A stretch of 64,000 nucleotides of DNA from Stromatinia cepivora (lineage: Eukaryota; Ascomycota; Leotiomycetes; Helotiales; Sclerotiniaceae): positions 1,798,001 through 1,862,000 of the forward strand of contig RCTD01000006.1 in assembly GCA_014898415.1 (NCBI GenBank). The letters run 5' to 3'. Below the pieces are notes generated by a model. The model saw only the letters and a program-made list of their open reading frames with translations. It did not search any database and was not told the DNA's origin. Positions 60,837-64,000 of the stretch are shown piece by piece. The translations under genes were made by a program, and so were the position numbers. Position 1 is the first letter of the stretch, and the number at the start of each line of letters is the position of its first letter.

Positions 60837-61778
60837 TTAGAACGGACTTACAGGCATATCATTATCAGATGTTTGGTATACCCAGCGATGGAGTTGGGTT
60901 TGATTGGATGTGTAAGGATTGTGTACTGGAGAATGGGACATGGAAATTTCGGGTGGTGTATGGATGCTTATGTTTGGCAAGGATTGTCCGGTAGCGATGG
61001 TGTACATGGCTGATGGTGTGGTGGAGAAAGACGAGATCTGACCTCCGTGATAATGATATGGCGAGGGGGTGGGGGAGGGGGTTGAACGTTGTAGTGTGCA
61101 AGGCTTTCTCCGGGGGGAATAGAAAGTGCTTTGCCCTTGACAGGGACCAGAGCCATTGCCTAGAGATGATGGTGTGGAGGCAATGGACGCCTTGTTATTG
61201 CCGATTGTGTCAGGCGCAGGCCAGGATTGAGTGTGGATGTACTGGTCTGCTGAGGTCCCAGGATTGATTGGTTGGAGTGATTCCACTGAGCCGGAGGATA
61301 CAGTCTCGTGTGAGGGTATATCGAGAATACCGATTCTATGCTTGTCGGCCACATGGTGGTCTTGCACAATTCCGGCATATGATGTGGTGAGATGGAGATT
61401 ATCCCTGTGGTCACCCTGGAGCGAGGCAGCCACTAAACCAGGGGATTCGGGATTGTACAGGTCACGTGCCTCTGTGATGATGGTTGGATGAAGAGAGTTG
61501 TCGGGGACTTGGCCGCAGGTGTCGAAATGGGTCCCAGTATGGCAGAGAATTGTGTCGGTACTTCTTTTGCGAGACTTCTGATAGTCTTTATATGGCATTG
61601 GCCCATCAACCTCGGTATGCCATTCTTGTTGTGGAAAGCTGGCGATGGGAACATCATTGAAAAGGTTGGGGTAGGGACGAATACTATTGACATATTGTTC
61701 GTCATCGGTACAATCGTGTAGAGCTATCATTGATTGATTTTTCTCATATGAAGCATCATCATCGAAGATAGTAGACAT
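60837..61778 (-). CDS. Hypothetical Ser/Pro/His-rich protein
   Basis: A single minus-strand open frame gives 313 residues from an ATG at 61778 (an ATG at 61877 would add 33). No domain is recognised. The N-terminus is acidic (STIFDDD), and the rest is rich in Ser, Thr, Pro, His and Gln, hydrophilic and probably disordered, with STPSPTPSPYHYHGG-like Pro/Tyr/His segments near residue 235 and a cluster of S/T-P sites. Such composition fits a fungal regulatory protein or a fragment of one, but also allows a spurious frame. No intron is needed within it, yet further exons cannot be excluded. Its upstream side has no other gene. Confidence 0.55.
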   Translation of the reverse strand: MSTIFDDDASYEKNQSMIALHDCTDDEQYVNSIRPYPNLFNDVPIASFPQQEWHTEVDGPMPYKDYQKSRKRSTDTILCHTGTHFDTCGQVPDNSLHPTIITEARDLYNPESPGLVAASLQGDHRDNLHLTTSYAGIVQDHHVADKHRIGILDIPSHETVSSGSVESLQPINPGTSADQYIHTQSWPAPDTIGNNKASIASTPSSLGNGSGPCQGQSTFYSPRRKPCTLQRSTPSPTPSPYHYHGGQISSFSTTPSAMYTIATGQSLPNISIHTPPEISMSHSPVHNPYTSNQTQLHRWVYQTSDNDMPVSPF

Positions 61779-64000
61779 GATGGTATCGTGGTGTTGGTTG
61801 AGAACGTGGAGCACTTTCGAATTTATGCTTGCGTAACTGTTGATGATTTTCAAGACTTGCGAAGAATTACCACACATTTAGGTAGTAATGTCAGCCGCGC
61901 TAATATTTTGATAGTGGCCCAAGTTTGGTTGCGTATCGAGTGAGGGGATGGTGTCCACATCCCAGAGGATTGGCGAAGCTCAAAACGATTAATTTTGAGG
62001 TGAATTCGACGTAGCTTTCGATATCTGGAGCGTTATGTCTTGCAATTCCTTTTAGATGAATTTGAGCTACACGATTTTCTCTCATCGCCCTCTGCTGGGA
62101 CTTTATGTTATTTATGTTGGAGTGCTCGAACATGGCTTGAGGCTCTGTATAGTGTAGTGTTCGCAAGCGAGGCAAAGAAATGGTTGGCGAACCATTTTGC
62201 AACCCACGAAACGAGAGAACCGCATCCCCCAAACTTTCTGTTCGACGTTAGACGTTGCTTATTTTGTGTTACAATACTACATCTGGATCTCTTATTACCA
62301 CGCAACTCATGGTATTATTAAGCAATATCAAGTCAATGTGCCAGACATGACCAAGAAAGTTCATGGGATTGTATGTACGGGAACTGGACGTCAAAAGTCG
62401 TGTGGAGTGAGCTCGGCGACCTCAACAATAGCAGCGCTTGGTACTTTTTTGCCTCGCTCTTTCCTCTAAACTTACCTCTTCACCTTTATCAATGTTCAAG
62501 TTCGTATCACTCTGATAACAGCATGTATTAGTCTGCCTCGGTTCGCAATAAATAAGTCATAACCACGATCGGTTGGCTTTCAGTCATCCCGCCCTTTCGC
62601 GCAATCCAGACCAGTCTGATAACTTATGAGGGCTTTACCCCGGCGCCAATCATCGAAAGCCTGATATCAATATGCGCCGGCACATAGAACGCCAACCCGT
62701 GGTTCATTAGATGTGGTGCAGAAACGCATTCTTCCGGCCTCTGCATTGCACCTGAGCCAACCTGCAGCAGCAGGGTAATAAAGTATATGTGCAGGGATTG
62801 GAATCTAACCTGGCTACTTTAAGTGATGCAGGTGATCGCATCTGAAGCTCCGGTTAGCATGAATTTAACTATCATCTTATTTCTCAGAGGGATACATACA
62901 TACCTTATTGTATGTAAACGGTGTGAGTACAGCATCACCTAGAGCGATCCATCGCTTGCGCAAATTTTTCGCTGAGTGGAAATACTTCGGGATCATCGAG
63001 GAACTGCACAAAGCGTAGAACTGCCTTGGAGAGTATAGTATCATGTTGCCGACTTCCGAGCATCAATCGCCATGCACTTTAGCCGGGCGAAACAGCCCAG
63101 CACACTAGAATCAGTTACGCTGGCCTCTACCATATGGGGCTACCGCTGATTCCGTGGTAATCTCGCTGTCGTTTAAGCTATCGTAGAGAAGAATAAGGAA
63201 ATGTGTATAAATTCTTTAGTTGGTAAGTTTGTCACTAGCTTGATCAAAAAAATATATTCAGCCGTATGTATCAAAATAAATGGGTTATTGTTGCGGCATT
63301 TCAATCATTTACTTCCTGTTCGTGTATTGGCGCAATCACTAAGGAACCGAAATTTTACCACTGTATGTGATTGGCTATCCAATTGATTGTATGAAACTAT
63401 AGAGACCCTTGGAATACCAATTGCCGTTGTAAACTAATTTTTTTTCAGAGGTTCTAGACCTTCTCTCAATAATTGATTGATATTTCCGACAAACATCTGT
63501 ATAATTAACATGAACATTGAAACCACTAGTCGAGGGGTTGCTAATGGTCTAGATCGTTCGAAATCAACAATGCTGATCGTTTACCTACTTTGGGGTACGG
63601 GGGCTGCATCCCTGTCGACACACATCAATTTTGACCATCCAATCGGAATATGGGAGAATAACGGACGACTTTATCCGCTTGAAGTTTGATCTGGCAAAGC
63701 TCCCGTCTCAAAGGTGAGAGATTAGAATTCACGATAGATTGCCTTGATAAGACTAGACCAACTTCCCAGCCTCATTATATGGGTTACCCACGATAGATTG
63801 TCTCGATAAAAACTGTCTTCCCAGCCTCAATACACGTACATATTACAAAATGAACTCTGTTCCGGTCGTTGGTTGTTTTACAACTGAAAATGCCCGATCT
63901 CCGTTCCACACAGATTTTGCCTTGTTAAAATTTGATCTTTAGATACGAACACAAAGGCCATGATGATTATTTGAAAGTCACCTAGATAACAAATTTTCTG
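61779..64000. other. Intergenic to the window end, no gene recognised
   Basis: About 2.2 kb with only short frames (for example 61900-62232, 62197-62469, 63201-63386 and 63477-63689), none with family-like features. It holds a pair of imperfect direct repeats (63730-63832). Confidence 0.45.
63730..63832. repeat. Pair of imperfect 45-bp direct repeats
   Basis: CACGATAGATTG followed by a T/G-rich middle and ending CTTCCCAGCCTCA occurs at 63730-63775 and again at 63789-63829. The two units start 59 bp apart and differ by transitions and small length changes. Confidence 0.7.

Overview
The window looks like a chromosomal segment of a filamentous ascomycete (Pezizomycotina). Genes are split by many short GT-AG introns of about 45-120 bp, usually with a CTAAC-like branch site. 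The gene set is ordinary for such fungi, a single 5S rRNA gene lies alone between protein genes, and the repeats carry the all-transition, AT-driving decay expected of repeat-induced point mutation (RIP). Gene style and the AT-rich repeat island would fit a leotiomycete such as Botrytis or Sclerotinia, but that placement is an impression, not a demonstrated identity.

Layout. 0.4-2.2 kb: a mitochondrial L-2-hydroxyglutarate dehydrogenase and a doubtful small ORF. 2.4-11.5 kb: an AT-rich island with two complete but dead LTR retroelements, a 1,675-bp element without recognisable genes (3139-4813) and a 5,480-bp Ty1/copia element (5353-10832), each with a perfect 5-bp target-site duplication. 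11.9-15.8 kb: a divergent pair, a MOB3/phocein STRIPAK subunit (-) and a COG0523/ZNG1-type GTPase (+). 16.6-18.1 kb: a decayed GT32 glycosyltransferase pseudogene (-) carrying a 661-bp AT-rich TIR element. 19.9-21.0 kb: a tail-anchored histidine phosphatase. 21-32.4 kb: a gene desert of about 11 kb upstream of an FlbA/Rgs1-type RGS protein (32.5-35.1 kb). 36.7-38.9 kb: a secreted acid-sphingomyelinase-like phosphodiesterase. 40.6-43.0 kb: a transcription factor combining a BED-like finger with a Zn2Cys6-like cluster. 44.8-61.8 kb: a dense housekeeping block with an Mtr10/transportin-SR karyopherin, SmE, 5-formyl-THF cyclo-ligase, Rot1, a membrane-anchored histidine acid phosphatase, IDH2, Sec5, a 5S rRNA gene and a low-complexity hypothetical protein. 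The last 2 kb hold no recognisable gene.

There is no evident metabolic cluster. Several neighbours share short divergent promoters (MOB3/ZNG1, karyopherin/SmE, cyclo-ligase/ROT1, IDH2/SEC5). The notable structures are the TIR element that splits a coding exon of the GT32 relic with a clean ACC duplication, the two retroelements whose LTR pairs differ only by transitions, a 12-nt micro-exon in the ZNG1 gene, and CACGTG sites upstream of the acid phosphatase. I did not find a clearly novel multi-gene system. All exon boundaries are read by eye from GT-AG signals, reading-frame continuity and family knowledge.
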